Notes under the pieces: generated by a model
Seen by the model: the letters and a program-made list of their open reading frames with translations, nothing else
The model's database searches: none
What the model was told of the DNA's origin: nothing
Shown here: one piece after another, positions 50,890-60,221 of the stretch
Position numbering within the stretch: the first letter of the stretch is position 1
Layout of the letters: every line of letters begins with the position of its first letter
Position numbers and translations under genes: made by a program
Source of the DNA: Ketobacter sp.
GTDB taxonomy: Bacteria > Pseudomonadota > Gammaproteobacteria > Pseudomonadales > Ketobacteraceae
Length of the DNA: 64,000 nucleotides
Reading direction: 5' to 3'
Assembly (NCBI RefSeq): GCF_003671495.1
Contig: NZ_RCHN01000032.1
Coordinates: 62,001-126,000, forward strand

Positions 50890-51618
50890 TCACACGGCCT
50901 TGCCGTAGGGCACAAGATAAAAGTCCTTGAATATCTTGTCATACTCCGACATTGACCAATATTGCGTGAACCAGGTAGTGAATTTGTCCTGGCTGGGAAA
51001 CCAGAATTCACCGTAATTTGGGTCAAAGAAGGTGACGTCCTCCGACCCTACATAGGCCGCCATGGCGTGCCCCACCTGGCTATTGTTGTGCTGGCCCTTG
51101 ATCACAATCAGCACATAGGACCCTCCCAGGGTATTGAGAAACTTCTTGTGTAACCGATTAGCCAGGCAGAAGCCGTTAGCACCGGTTCCAATGCGGGCGT
51201 TTTGGTTGCCCAGAAAGGACGCACTCACCATTTGGCGCCGTTTTACATCATACAGCTCCAGATAGCGGTCGGTTACATAGTCCTGATAGGTCAAACCCAG
51301 AGTGTATTTGTATTTCGTGGTGGGGTTACCCAGGGAAGTAAAGCGGGCTCCGGAGGAGGCATCGACATAGTTGTGCATCAGTTGCACCACTGCTGCCTTG
51401 TTTACCGTGGTGGTTCCAGGCAGGAACAGCCAGTTCCACAGGCTGTCGTCATTGGCATGTTGCGCAATCCATTTGGCTGACAGCGCCTGACAAATACCAT
51501 CTGCTGTCAGTGGGGACTGTTTGATTATGTCATGGGTGCCCCGGTTACCCTGCGAATACTCAATGTAGCAACCGGACTGCTCCAGGCAGGTGAAGTTGAT
51601 TAAGCTGCTTCTGCTCAT
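50890..51618 (-). CDS. YopT-type (peptidase C58) cysteine protease
   Basis: 242 residues with no signal peptide and no membrane segment. The catalytic triad of YopT/AvrPphB proteases is in place: Cys43 in DGICQALSAKWI, His184 in VGHAMAAYV and Asp199 in TFFDPNYGEF; the His-Asp spacing of 15 is close to that of YopT. Such enzymes are type III effectors or parts of larger toxins and cleave host proteins, but no secretion genes lie in the window. It is lower in GC than its neighbours and sits, reversed, between ftsX and rpoH, a location where I would not expect it. This suggests transfer. It is a stand-alone domain with no flanking mobile element. Confidence 0.82.
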   Translation of the reverse strand: MSRSSLINFTCLEQSGCYIEYSQGNRGTHDIIKQSPLTADGICQALSAKWIAQHANDDSLWNWLFLPGTTTVNKAAVVQLMHNYVDASSGARFTSLGNPTTKYKYTLGLTYQDYVTDRYLELYDVKRRQMVSASFLGNQNARIGTGANGFCLANRLHKKFLNTLGGSYVLIVIKGQHNNSQVGHAMAAYVGSEDVTFFDPNYGEFWFPSQDKFTTWFTQYWSMSEYDKIFKDFYLVPYGKAV

Positions 51619-52002
51619 GTTATTTCCTTATTGTATCCAGTGAATGGGTGTAATCCTGATACGGTGCCTAAATGGACAAAGTTGCAGGTGCAGCTGCTGG
51701 ACGGTGCAGTTGAAGGGCAAAACGGGATTTTGAACCCTCTCCAAATGACGTGTGTAATCGCTTACTATCATTGCATGTCGCAAGATATGTGGGGCTGTTG
51801 GTGGTTGCTGCGATTCCTGTTAAAAAATACCAAATCCGACCCTTGAAGCCCTTGAAAATGGCCCAAGGAAACCCCAACAATAACAGTCCTGAGAATGATC
51901 CCGTCCCTGGGGAATACCACGGAATCAGGGAACTTTTGGCGGAATTAGCACTCGAATGTTCAGAGTGCTAAACTCAGTCAGACCCAATGGAGGTTTAACG
52001 AT
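51619..52002 (+). promoter_or_regulatory. 384-bp intergenic region upstream of rpoH
   Basis: No gene is seen. It is AT-richer than its surroundings near the protease gene and probably holds that gene's promoter. Its last 60 bases form the rpoH control region: a perfect CIRCE operator (51945-51971), then the ribosome-binding site GGAGGTTTAACG. A CCCTG/CAGGG inverted repeat lies just upstream of CIRCE. Confidence 0.6.
51945..51971 (+). promoter_or_regulatory. CIRCE operator (HrcA site) ahead of rpoH
   Basis: The site is TTAGCACTC, nine bases, then GAGTGCTAA: a perfect match to the CIRCE consensus bound by the heat-shock repressor HrcA. It lies 31 bases upstream of the rpoH start codon. It is usually found ahead of groESL or dnaK operons. 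Confidence 0.93.
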
Positions 52003-52860
52003 ATGAACACTGCCCTTCAACCTGCTTTTGTCACCGCGCCCGGGGTCAACCTAGAGGCCTATGTGCAGTCCGTGCAGACTGTGCCGGTACTGAGTGCAGA
52101 AGAAGAAAAGGCACTGGCTGAAAAACTGTATTTCGACGGTGATGTGGATGCCGCCCGCCAGCTGGTATTGTCCCATCTGCGCTTTGTGGTGCACATCGCC
52201 AAATCCTATAACGGTTACGGTCTGCCCCAGGCGGATCTGATCCAGGAAGGCAATGTGGGCCTGATGAAAGCGGTCAAACGCTTCGACCCCACCGTGGGCG
52301 TGCGGCTGGTATCTTTCGCCGTGCACTGGATCAAGGCAGAAATTCATGAGTACGTGCTGCGCAACTGGCGCATCGTGAAAATCGCCACCACCAAAGCCCA
52401 ACGCAAACTGTTCTTCAACCTGCGCAGCCAGAAAAAACGCCTGGGCTGGATGAGCAGTGACGAGATCAATGCCATCGCCGCCGATCTGGGGGTGGATGCC
52501 GCCGACGTGCGGGAAATGGAAGGTCGCCTCGGAGCCTACGACGCCTCGTTTGATGCGCCGGTGGATGCCGATGATGAAAGCGCTGGTCAGGCGCCCGTGT
52601 ATTATCTGGAAGACCGCTCCATGGACCCGGCCGCCATGCTGGAAGCGGACGACTGGGAAACGGCCCATAACGAACGCCTGTATGAAGCCCTCACCACGCT
52701 GGATGAACGCAGCCGCGATATCCTGCAGCGACGCTGGTTTGATGAGGACAAAGCCACCCTGCACGATCTGGCGGCCAAGTACGATGTGTCTGCAGAACGC
52801 ATCCGCCAGTTGGAAAAAAACGCCATGAAAAAGCTCAAGGCCCACATGTTGGAAGCCTGA
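52003..52860 (+). CDS. rpoH: RNA polymerase sigma-32 factor RpoH
   Basis: 285 residues, the usual RpoH length. It has region 2 ([21 protein letters not shown], then [29 protein letters not shown]), the RpoH box QRKLFFNLR, and region 4 with an HTH ending [17 protein letters not shown]. It drives heat-shock gene transcription. The CIRCE site ahead puts it under HrcA repression, in addition to the usual RNA thermosensor and chaperone control seen in other bacteria. A strong terminator follows. Confidence 0.97.
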   Translation: MNTALQPAFVTAPGVNLEAYVQSVQTVPVLSAEEEKALAEKLYFDGDVDAARQLVLSHLRFVVHIAKSYNGYGLPQADLIQEGNVGLMKAVKRFDPTVGVRLVSFAVHWIKAEIHEYVLRNWRIVKIATTKAQRKLFFNLRSQKKRLGWMSSDEINAIAADLGVDAADVREMEGRLGAYDASFDAPVDADDESAGQAPVYYLEDRSMDPAAMLEADDWETAHNERLYEALTTLDERSRDILQRRWFDEDKATLHDLAAKYDVSAERIRQLEKNAMKKLKAHMLEA

Positions 52861-52894
52861 CGCGATCTTCGGAAATGGCCATAAAGGGCTGTCA

Positions 52895-52924
52895 AAAGGC
52901 TGATCTTACGATCGGCCTTTTTTA
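52895..52924 (+). terminator. Intrinsic terminator of rpoH
   Basis: A 9-bp stem, AGGCTGATC with GATCGGCCT (one T-G pair), closes on a 4-base loop and is followed by a run of T. Flanking A and T runs extend the stem. It lies about 35 bases after the rpoH stop. Confidence 0.9.
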
Positions 52925-52948
52925 TTTACGCAGTGTAATAAACCTTAA

Positions 52949-52977
52949 CTGAAATCGCCCTGATTAGGCGGTATACT
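52949..52977 (+). promoter_or_regulatory. Probable sigma-70 promoter of the exported protein gene
   Basis: A TATACT -10 box (52972-52977) lies 17 bases after CTGAAA, a weak -35 match. The start codon at 53022 is 44 bases downstream. Confidence 0.5.
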
Positions 52978-53021
52978 CAATCCTGTTTTGCTTCGGCTTG
53001 GTATTTTTTTAGGGATTACAG

Positions 53022-53525
53022 ATGAAGTTTGTCCGTGTTGCTGGCTTGGCACTGGCCGCTTTAGTATGCGTCGTATTCGCCGACGATGCCATGGAAGCCA
53101 CCAAAGGGGTGTTCACCACCCAGATCGCAGAGAGCGGCTCCGCGTTGGATGGCCTGTGGGTGTCCAACTGTTATGCGTTCGAGGGAACCTATCAGGTACG
53201 CACCTTCGAATTTGTGCTGGATCACCTGGCCACCATCACCACCATCAGTTATCCAGATGCCCACTGCGCGGAACAGCCCTTGGGGTCCACCGTGATTTCC
53301 GCCACCTGGGATTTGGGGGATACCCTGGTCACCGAGGAAGGCCTGTTGGCCTATCGGCTGGACGTCCTGCTCAAAGCCGGGCCACGCCAGGAACTCACCA
53401 CCGTCAAACAGGTGGTGCATTTTCAGAATCAATCCTTCATCCTCGGCATCGGCAGCCAGTTGAACCGCTATCCTGAACGGCTGGATTGGGAAATTCACTT
53501 CTCCCGTTTTAACCCGGCCGACTGA
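53022..53525 (+). CDS. Exported protein of unknown function
   Basis: 167 residues with a signal peptide of about 20 residues (ending VVFA). The mature part is mainly beta and contains two Cys residues (SNCYAFEG and DAHCAEQP) that could form a disulfide, and repeated beta hairpins (HLATITTISYPD, STVISATWDLGDTL, FILGIGSQLNRY). This suggests a lipocalin-like or other small beta-barrel fold, but the family is not recognised. It stands alone between the rpoH terminator and the convergent RND gene. Confidence 0.6.
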   Translation: MKFVRVAGLALAALVCVVFADDAMEATKGVFTTQIAESGSALDGLWVSNCYAFEGTYQVRTFEFVLDHLATITTISYPDAHCAEQPLGSTVISATWDLGDTLVTEEGLLAYRLDVLLKAGPRQELTTVKQVVHFQNQSFILGIGSQLNRYPERLDWEIHFSRFNPAD

Positions 53526-53555
53526 TCTCTCAAACACGTCACTCCTCAGCGCCCT

Positions 53556-56500
53556 TTAACGATTCGCTACGCCTCCGGCGGTGCGTTTGCGCACCGACGC
53601 GTAATAGATCAATGGAATCACCACCAGCACCAGTACTGTGGAAAACAGCAGGCCACTGACGATGGTGGCGGCGATGGGACCCCACAGCAGGGATTTGCCA
53701 CCCACCCCCACCGCCAGGGAAAACAGCCCGGCGATGGTGGTGGTGGAGGTGATCAGAATCGGCACCACCCGGCGGCGGCCGGCGTAGATGGTGGCGTGCA
53801 GGGGGCTCATGCCCATTTGCAGGCGGCTGTTGGCGGCGGACATCAGCACAATGGCGGAATTCACCGAGATCCCCGACAGAGCGACCACGCCGTACATGGA
53901 GGTGAAACTCAACGGGTTGTTGGTGAGCACCAGGCCGAACACCACGCCAATGAAGGCCAGGGGCACCGAGACCAGAATCATCAGCGGTTGCAGATAGCTT
54001 TTGAACTGGGTGCCCAGAATCAGATAAATCAGGCACAGCCCCATGACAAACAGATTGATGATGCCGCTGAGGTTTTCCTCGATATCATCGAGCACGCCGG
54101 AGAAGTCCAGGTCGACGCCGGGATGCTGGCCGCGAATGGTATCCCAATACTCCCGGATCAGGTCGTTGGCTGCCACCACATCCAGTTGGCTTTCATCGAT
54201 GTCGCCGTTGATGGTGATGGAGCGCTTGAAATTGTAGTGACGAATGTTCTGGTAGCCGGAACCGTATTCCGCCTGCAACAGGGTGCTGAGGCGCACCGTG
54301 CCGCCGTTGGCGGTGGTGAGTGTGGTGCTCAACAGATTGTCCAGATTGTCGTCGCCATCGGTACGGGCCAGCAGGCGGATGTCCACTTCCTCACCGAAGC
54401 TTTGGTAGCGACCGATTAACAGGCCGTCCACCCGGCTTTGCAGGGCACTGGTCACCACCTGGGGCGCAATGCCGGCCCGCTGGATGGCGTCGCCGTCCAG
54501 GGTCAGTTTTAATTGCGGACTGCCGGTTTTGAAATCCGTGTTGATGTTTTTGAAGCGTGGGTCCGCCTGCAGGTGGGCAGAGATCTTGTCCACCACGTCC
54601 TGAATGTCTTCAAAGCGGTCCCCGCGCACTTTGACGCTGATGGGTTGCCCCACCGGCGGGCCGTCCTCCAGCACCAGCACCGAGACTTTGGATTCCCCCA
54701 GCTGCTCCCCCACCGCAGCTTCCACGGCGGCAATCAGACTGTAGGTATCGCGCATATCACCGCGAATGGGGTTAAGGCTGATGAAGGCCTGGCTGTAGTT
54801 CTCGCCGAAATAGGGTTCAGTCTGGGTGAACATGATGCCGCTGTAGGCCACGCTGGCTCGCACTTCCTCCGGCTCCAGCACCGCCAGGGCTTTTTGCTCC
54901 AGTTGTTCGGCCACGTCCATGGACTCATGGATGGTGTAACGGGCCGGGGATTCCGCGTTGATGTACAGCACCCGATAGGGATCGGCGGCAAAAAAATTCA
55001 CCTGGATGACCCCGCTGGCCAGCAGCAGTCCGGCCAGCACCGCGACGCCCAGAATGCCCAGCAAAGAGCGTATGGGATGGCGCATGACCCGGATCAACAG
55101 CAGGCTGTAATAGTGGCGGATGTTGCGGGAAAAGTGCTGGCGTTTGCGTTGCAGCGCGGATTCTTTATCAAAGTTCACGCGAATGGCGGATACGTGGGCG
55201 GGGAGCATCCAGAACGCTTCCAGCAGGCTCACCGCCAGGGCGATACACACCACCAGGGGAATCACCCGCAGGAAATCCCCCATAAAACCGGGCAGCAACA
55301 TCAATGGCAGAAACGCAGCGATGGTGGTGAGTACGGAAGTGAACACCGGCGCGGCCACTTCCTGCAGCGCCTCGATGGCGGCATCCATGGCCGAGTAACC
55401 CTGTTGCAGGCGGTAATAAATGGTTTCCACCACCACTACAGCATCGTCCACCAGCATGCCCAGGGCGATCACCACTCCCAATAGCACGGTGTTATTCAGG
55501 CTCATGTCCATGGCCTGCAGAATGAAAAACGTGGCCGCCAGGGTGAAGGGAATGCCGATGCCGGTGAGCAGGGCGATGCGGCCCCCGAGAAACACAAACA
55601 CCACCAGGATCACCAGGCTGAGACCGATGCCGGCGTTCCATTGCATGGTGCGGATGGCATCCCGGGTGCTGATGGTCTGGTCGTCCACCAGTTCCAGGTG
55701 GTAACCCTGCGGGATCACCACATCCTGCTCCCGCTCGATGAAGCGGTTGAGGTTGTCCAGCAGCTGCAGTGTATTGGCCTGCTCCTGTTTGGTGATGTTG
55801 AACATGATGGCGGGCCGGCCCTGGAAGTGGGCAAGAATGGATGGCTCGGCGCTGCTGCGATAGATCTCCGCCAGGCTGCCCAGGGGCACCACTCCCTGCG
55901 CGGTCACCACCGGGAAGGCTTCCAGTTCATTGAGGGAGCTGCTGGTGCCTTCCAGCCGCACCAGCCAGCGGCCGCTGGCGGTATTCAGGTCGCCGATGGC
56001 CACATCGCTGAAATAGGCGCGCACGGTGGCCGCCAGGTCGTTGGGGTTGATGGCCAGGCCCAGTAATTTTTCCGGATAGAAGGCGATGTGCAGTTCCGGG
56101 TCCTCACTGCCCATCTTCAGCACTTCGTCCACCCCCGGCTGTCGTTCCAGGGCCAGTTTCAGATTGGCGGCATAGCGGCGAAAGGTTTCGTCGGGGGACT
56201 GCGCGGTGAGCACCAGACTGGCGGTGGGGAAACCGGAGGAGGTGGTGATTTCGCGGATCTGGGGATCAAGGGCTTCGTCCGGCAGTAGATCGGTGTAGAC
56301 GTTCTGCACTTCCCGCCGCAGATCCGCCACCCGTTCGCGGAACTCGGTTTTGCTCAGCTGATTGAAGCGCACCAGAATCGAGGACACGCCCTCCCGACTG
56401 GTGCTGGTGACAAAACGCAGATCCCGTACCGTGCTGCTGATGGTGTCTTCGATGGGATCGGTGATGCGTTTTTCCACATCAATGGACGAGGCACCGGGCA

Positions 56501-56651
56501 GGGCGGTGGTGATGTCGATCCAGTTGAAATTGATCTCCGGATCGCGGGCGCGGGGCATATCCTGATAAGCCAGGATGCCGAGGATGATCACCAGGCCAAA
56601 CGTCAGGTTGGCCAGGACGTGATTTTCGAGAAAACGCCGCAGCAGCTTCAC
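53556..56651 (-). CDS. RND efflux permease (AcrB/HAE1-like)
   Basis: 1031 residues, the AcrB size. Motifs include DMPRARDPEINFNWIDI near the N-terminus, the first-half signature LGVVIALGMLVDDAVVVVETIYYR (proton-relay Asp pair at the start of TM4), and TSMYGVVALSGISVNSAIVLMSA for TM10. The start is a GTG at 56651, overlapping the adaptor stop (GTGA). It pumps hydrophobic compounds across the envelope with a periplasmic adaptor; no outer-membrane factor gene is in the window. Substrate unknown. Confidence 0.9.
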   Translation of the reverse strand: MKLLRRFLENHVLANLTFGLVIILGILAYQDMPRARDPEINFNWIDITTALPGASSIDVEKRITDPIEDTISSTVRDLRFVTSTSREGVSSILVRFNQLSKTEFRERVADLRREVQNVYTDLLPDEALDPQIREITTSSGFPTASLVLTAQSPDETFRRYAANLKLALERQPGVDEVLKMGSEDPELHIAFYPEKLLGLAINPNDLAATVRAYFSDVAIGDLNTASGRWLVRLEGTSSSLNELEAFPVVTAQGVVPLGSLAEIYRSSAEPSILAHFQGRPAIMFNITKQEQANTLQLLDNLNRFIEREQDVVIPQGYHLELVDDQTISTRDAIRTMQWNAGIGLSLVILVVFVFLGGRIALLTGIGIPFTLAATFFILQAMDMSLNNTVLLGVVIALGMLVDDAVVVVETIYYRLQQGYSAMDAAIEALQEVAAPVFTSVLTTIAAFLPLMLLPGFMGDFLRVIPLVVCIALAVSLLEAFWMLPAHVSAIRVNFDKESALQRKRQHFSRNIRHYYSLLLIRVMRHPIRSLLGILGVAVLAGLLLASGVIQVNFFAADPYRVLYINAESPARYTIHESMDVAEQLEQKALAVLEPEEVRASVAYSGIMFTQTEPYFGENYSQAFISLNPIRGDMRDTYSLIAAVEAAVGEQLGESKVSVLVLEDGPPVGQPISVKVRGDRFEDIQDVVDKISAHLQADPRFKNINTDFKTGSPQLKLTLDGDAIQRAGIAPQVVTSALQSRVDGLLIGRYQSFGEEVDIRLLARTDGDDNLDNLLSTTLTTANGGTVRLSTLLQAEYGSGYQNIRHYNFKRSITINGDIDESQLDVVAANDLIREYWDTIRGQHPGVDLDFSGVLDDIEENLSGIINLFVMGLCLIYLILGTQFKSYLQPLMILVSVPLAFIGVVFGLVLTNNPLSFTSMYGVVALSGISVNSAIVLMSAANSRLQMGMSPLHATIYAGRRRVVPILITSTTTIAGLFSLAVGVGGKSLLWGPIAATIVSGLLFSTVLVLVVIPLIYYASVRKRTAGGVANR

Positions 56652-57649
56652 GGTAAGGGGTCACCTGAATTCAGTGGGCCCAGGCCTTTCACCACGATGA
56701 GCGTATCCTCTGCCAGCTCCAGGGGTGCACTGCGGCCAGGGATGGCGTTGGGCAGGGCAATGAAGCGCGCCTTGCCTTCCTGTTTGATGAACACACCCCA
56801 TTGACCCTCCCGTTTCACCACATACTGGGCGGGAACAAAGCTGCGTGGATCGGTCCACACCAGTTTGCCCGCCGTGCCCGGTGGCGGCGCCTGATCACGG
56901 AACGCCAATCGGATCTCCTGATCGCGGGTTTCCGTATTCACAATGCCGCCGCTGCGCAGCAGGGTCACCGGATAGGACTGGTCGGCAACGAACGCTAACG
57001 CCGCTTGTTGCAGTTGCGAGACCTCGTGCGGCTTGATCAGGGCGGACAGTTCCAGTTGCCGGGTATCCACAATGGTGATCAGGGGGGTGCCGACTGCGGC
57101 CAGCTGCCCGACGCTGGCGATGCGTTGGGTGATGATGCCGTCGAAGGGGGCTTTGATCTGGCAGCGTTTCACATCCAGTTGTGCTCGTTGCAGGTTGATG
57201 CGGGCCTGCAGTTGTTCTGCCTGCCGGGCGATGGCTTCGGCGTTGGCGGTGTCCAGGCTTTCGCGGGAGGTTAAATCTTTCTGCATCAATTGCGCGGCGC
57301 GATCCTGTTGGGTTTTGGCCAGGTCCAGGCGCGCCTTGGCGATGGTAATACCGGCTTCCGCCAGTTGCAGGGCCAGATTGAAATCGGTGCAATCCAGTTG
57401 CAGCAGTGTCTCGCCCTTTTTCACCTGTTGGCTGACGCCCACCGGAATCGCCGTGACGGTGGCCTGCAGTTGGGCACTCAAGGTGGTGTGGTTGAGGCTG
57501 ACGGCGGTGGCGGGTGCCTGGCGTGCGGGATGCTCGGCAATCTGGGCCAGGGTGATAGCGCGCTTGTTGTCGGCAGCAAAAACAGCGTGCCCCAGGCCCA
57601 TGCCCAGGGTCAAAAACAGCAGACAGAAAGCGCGCGTTGCAGTGGTCAT
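56648..57649 (-). CDS. RND efflux periplasmic adaptor (MFP)
   Basis: 333 residues from the ATG at 57649, which has a CAGG ribosome-binding site. A signal sequence spans about residues 7-25. The hairpin coiled coil is seen as LAEAGITIAKARLDLAKTQQDRAAQLMQ, followed by RQAEQLQARINLQRAQLDVKRC, and the lipoyl half-motifs read GETLLQLD and IKAPFDGIITQRIASVG. It links the RND permease to an outer-membrane channel. The frame is open upstream to 57709 with several possible starts. It is coupled to the permease by a 4-base overlap. Confidence 0.88.
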   Translation of the reverse strand: MTTATRAFCLLFLTLGMGLGHAVFAADNKRAITLAQIAEHPARQAPATAVSLNHTTLSAQLQATVTAIPVGVSQQVKKGETLLQLDCTDFNLALQLAEAGITIAKARLDLAKTQQDRAAQLMQKDLTSRESLDTANAEAIARQAEQLQARINLQRAQLDVKRCQIKAPFDGIITQRIASVGQLAAVGTPLITIVDTRQLELSALIKPHEVSQLQQAALAFVADQSYPVTLLRSGGIVNTETRDQEIRLAFRDQAPPPGTAGKLVWTDPRSFVPAQYVVKREGQWGVFIKQEGKARFIALPNAIPGRSAPLELAEDTLIVVKGLGPLNSGDPLP

Positions 57650-57749
57650 GGCAGCCTGAATCATCAAAAAATGAACAGGCAGCATAGCGATAGGCCTAGG
57701 ACAATGCAACGCGCAAGACCAGCGCCTGCGGTAATTAATCTGTCATAAA

Positions 57750-58949
57750 TCAGGCGGTGTGAGCGTCCTCATCGTAGCGAATGGCCTGCAGGGATTTAAG
57801 GCCGCTTTTTTGATTGGCAGCGGTTGCCATCCTGCGTTCTTCGGCACTGGCATAGCGGGCGTCCCAATCCAGTACCTTGGGCGTCATCAATTTGTGCCAC
57901 AGGGGGGGAACCAAGGCAATGGCGATGGTGGTAAGGTAGCCGTTGATCATCATGGGTGCGTCCCGATAGGGTTGCAGTTCATGATAGGGCACCTCTCCCT
58001 GGGCGTGATGATGGGAGTGCCGGGTGAGATTGAACATGGACCAGGAACTGAAGCGCTTGTTGGTGTTCCAGGAGTGGCGTGGCTGCACCGGTGTTTCTGG
58101 GTTGCGCACCATGCCGTAGTGTTCCATGTAGTTCACGATTTCCAGTAACGCCTTGCCCCACACCCCGGCGGCGCTGAAAAACAGCACACCGGCCCAACCG
58201 GCAACCCAATACGATGCCAGCAGGATGGTGGCACTCATCAGGTAACCGCGGATGGCAACATTGTGGAGGGAGAACAGGCGCTGGCGTTTTTTCTGCAGGC
58301 GCGCCTGTTCGATGCGCCAGGCACTGAGGTTGCCACGCAGGGTGGAAATCACAATGTGGGCGTAAACGTTGCGACCCCGGGGTGCGGTGGCAGGGTCTTC
58401 GGTTGTGCTGACGTAACGATGGTGACCATAGACATGTTCGATGGCGAAGTTGCTGTCGAAACTGAACGCCAGCAGCCAGCGCCCCACCCACATGGAGATC
58501 GGGTCCCAGGTGCGGTGGGTCAACTCATGGCCGGTGATGGTGCCCACCATGCCGATCATCAGGCCGGTCAGGATCACACCCCAGAACAGGTTCCAGCCGC
58601 TGTTGCTGTCTCGGGCCGCCAGCATGTCATAGCCACTCAGTTGCTGGATGAGGGCACCGTAGCCCAACGGGTCCACTGCAGCGGTTTGCCACAGTCCGCT
58701 CACCTGCCATAAAAAGGTGAACAGGATGAAGGCCAGTAGTGGCAACGCCAGCCACAGTTGCCAGGTGAGGATTTCCGGGCGGGCGTAATCGGGCACGCTG
58801 ATGTCGTCACCGAGCACGGCATCCAGTAACACATAGCCACAGAAGATGGCGAGGAAACCGTAGGTCATCCAGTCTCCACCCAGGGTGAGAAACAGGGCCG
58901 ACAACAGGCCGATGCCGTGAAACAGAAAAAATTTGAGATAGTGGAACAT
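57750..58949 (-). CDS. AlkB-family membrane di-iron hydroxylase (XylM-like)
   Basis: 399 residues from the ATG at 58949, with about six hydrophobic helices. All AlkB His-box motifs are present: HELTH (141-145), EHVYGHHRYV with TTEDPATAPRG (171-191), NYMEHYG (273-279) and LTRHSHHHA (308-316, where classical AlkB has LQRHSDHHA). It would oxidise alkanes or alkylarenes at the inner membrane. It follows a XylA-type reductase gene, whereas AlkB proteins usually rely on rubredoxin, so XylM-like is the preferred label. Substrate range cannot be read from sequence. Confidence 0.85.
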   Translation of the reverse strand: MFHYLKFFLFHGIGLLSALFLTLGGDWMTYGFLAIFCGYVLLDAVLGDDISVPDYARPEILTWQLWLALPLLAFILFTFLWQVSGLWQTAAVDPLGYGALIQQLSGYDMLAARDSNSGWNLFWGVILTGLMIGMVGTITGHELTHRTWDPISMWVGRWLLAFSFDSNFAIEHVYGHHRYVSTTEDPATAPRGRNVYAHIVISTLRGNLSAWRIEQARLQKKRQRLFSLHNVAIRGYLMSATILLASYWVAGWAGVLFFSAAGVWGKALLEIVNYMEHYGMVRNPETPVQPRHSWNTNKRFSSWSMFNLTRHSHHHAQGEVPYHELQPYRDAPMMINGYLTTIAIALVPPLWHKLMTPKVLDWDARYASAEERRMATAANQKSGLKSLQAIRYDEDAHTA

Positions 58950-58987
58950 GGCAGTGTCCTTATGAGCTTGATGGGGCTTGTTGTATG

Positions 58988-60049
58988 TTATTGGGCGTTT
59001 GCCTGGCTGGATTGATCCAGAAACTTGTCGCTGAAACATTGCTGTGGGGGAATACCCAGTTGCTGCAGCTTATGTTCAGCGGCATCCAGCATGGCCGGGG
59101 GGCCGCACAGATAGGCCTGACTCCGGGGATCGCAATATTGCTCCAGGTGATCCGTCACCAGGCCGCGGGCGCCGTTCCAGTCGGAAGCGGCGGGCTCTTC
59201 CGACAACACCGGGATAAACCGGAAGTCCCCCGCCCACTGTTCCTGCAGTTGTTGCAGCTCCGCCAGGCAATACAGATCCTGTTGGCTGCGGGCACCGAAC
59301 AAAAAGGTGACCGGGCGCGGGTTGCGGTGGGCCAGGGCGTCCTCCAGCAGGGCTTTGATGGGCGCCAGCCCGCTGCCCCCTGCGATGCAGAGGATGGGCT
59401 GGGCAGGGCTCTCCCGCAGATAAAAGTCGCCATAGGGGCCCTCCAGCCGTACCCGGGATGCCAGTACCGGGCCCTGGGCCCAGCTGGACATCTCGCCACC
59501 GGGCACCTGGCGGATAAAAAAGCGCACCCGGCGTTGACCTGAGGCGGTGGCCGGGGTGGCGAAGGAATAACTGCGGGGTGTGTCGATGTGCCCCGGTACC
59601 GACAGCCGTGCGTATTGGCCGGCGGCGTAGTGCAGGGCCTGGTTGGATTCCGGCTCCAGCTCGATGTCCAGGGCAGTAATGTCGTGGGTCAGGGCCTGCT
59701 GGGCCACCACCGTCCCCCAGCAGCGGATCGGGTCCGGAGCCTGGACCGGTGGCTGGTCCAGGGCGATGTGGACCTCGCCCCTGGGCACGGACTGGCAGGC
59801 CAGGATGTAGCCCTGGTCCAGCTCCTCAGCGGACAGCACATAGGCCGCTTCGGTGAGTTCCTTCACCTTGCCCCGGGTCAGCCGGCACTTGCAGGTGGCG
59901 CATCCCCCCACGCGACAGCTGTGAGGAAAGCGTATACCCTGTCGCAGGGCCGCATTGAGGATGGTTTCCTTGTCGCCCACGGGCAGCGGCGTGGGGGTGC
60001 CCTCGATGTGGAGCAGCTTGGGCTGCGAGGCTTTGAATAAACCGAACAT
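58988..60049 (-). CDS. 2Fe-2S ferredoxin-FAD/NAD(P)H reductase (XylA-like)
   Basis: 353 residues. The N-terminal 2Fe-2S domain has Cys45, Cys50, Cys53 and Cys85 (SCRVGGCATCKC then ILACQ), the plant-type ferredoxin pattern. The FAD domain has RSYSFATPA and the NAD(P)H domain GGSGLAPIKALLEDAL and AYLCGPPAML. Domain order is the same as XylA of the xylene monooxygenase. It would pass electrons from NAD(P)H to the hydroxylase encoded 38 bases downstream. No rubredoxin is attached. Confidence 0.9.
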   Translation of the reverse strand: MFGLFKASQPKLLHIEGTPTPLPVGDKETILNAALRQGIRFPHSCRVGGCATCKCRLTRGKVKELTEAAYVLSAEELDQGYILACQSVPRGEVHIALDQPPVQAPDPIRCWGTVVAQQALTHDITALDIELEPESNQALHYAAGQYARLSVPGHIDTPRSYSFATPATASGQRRVRFFIRQVPGGEMSSWAQGPVLASRVRLEGPYGDFYLRESPAQPILCIAGGSGLAPIKALLEDALAHRNPRPVTFLFGARSQQDLYCLAELQQLQEQWAGDFRFIPVLSEEPAASDWNGARGLVTDHLEQYCDPRSQAYLCGPPAMLDAAEHKLQQLGIPPQQCFSDKFLDQSSQANAQ

Positions 60050-60221
60050 GGCATTTCCTGATTTCTAATAATTGTTAGATTGTCCTACAATCCAACTGAA
60101 AGATAGCCAATCTCCCTTCGAACTGCAAGCGGTGGCCACCGGGTCACGGGGAAATTTTTGTAACCGCGGCGGGTTCCGCGGGTAAAATGGCGGCACATGT
60201 ACCACAGCGTTGGGGGAAAAC

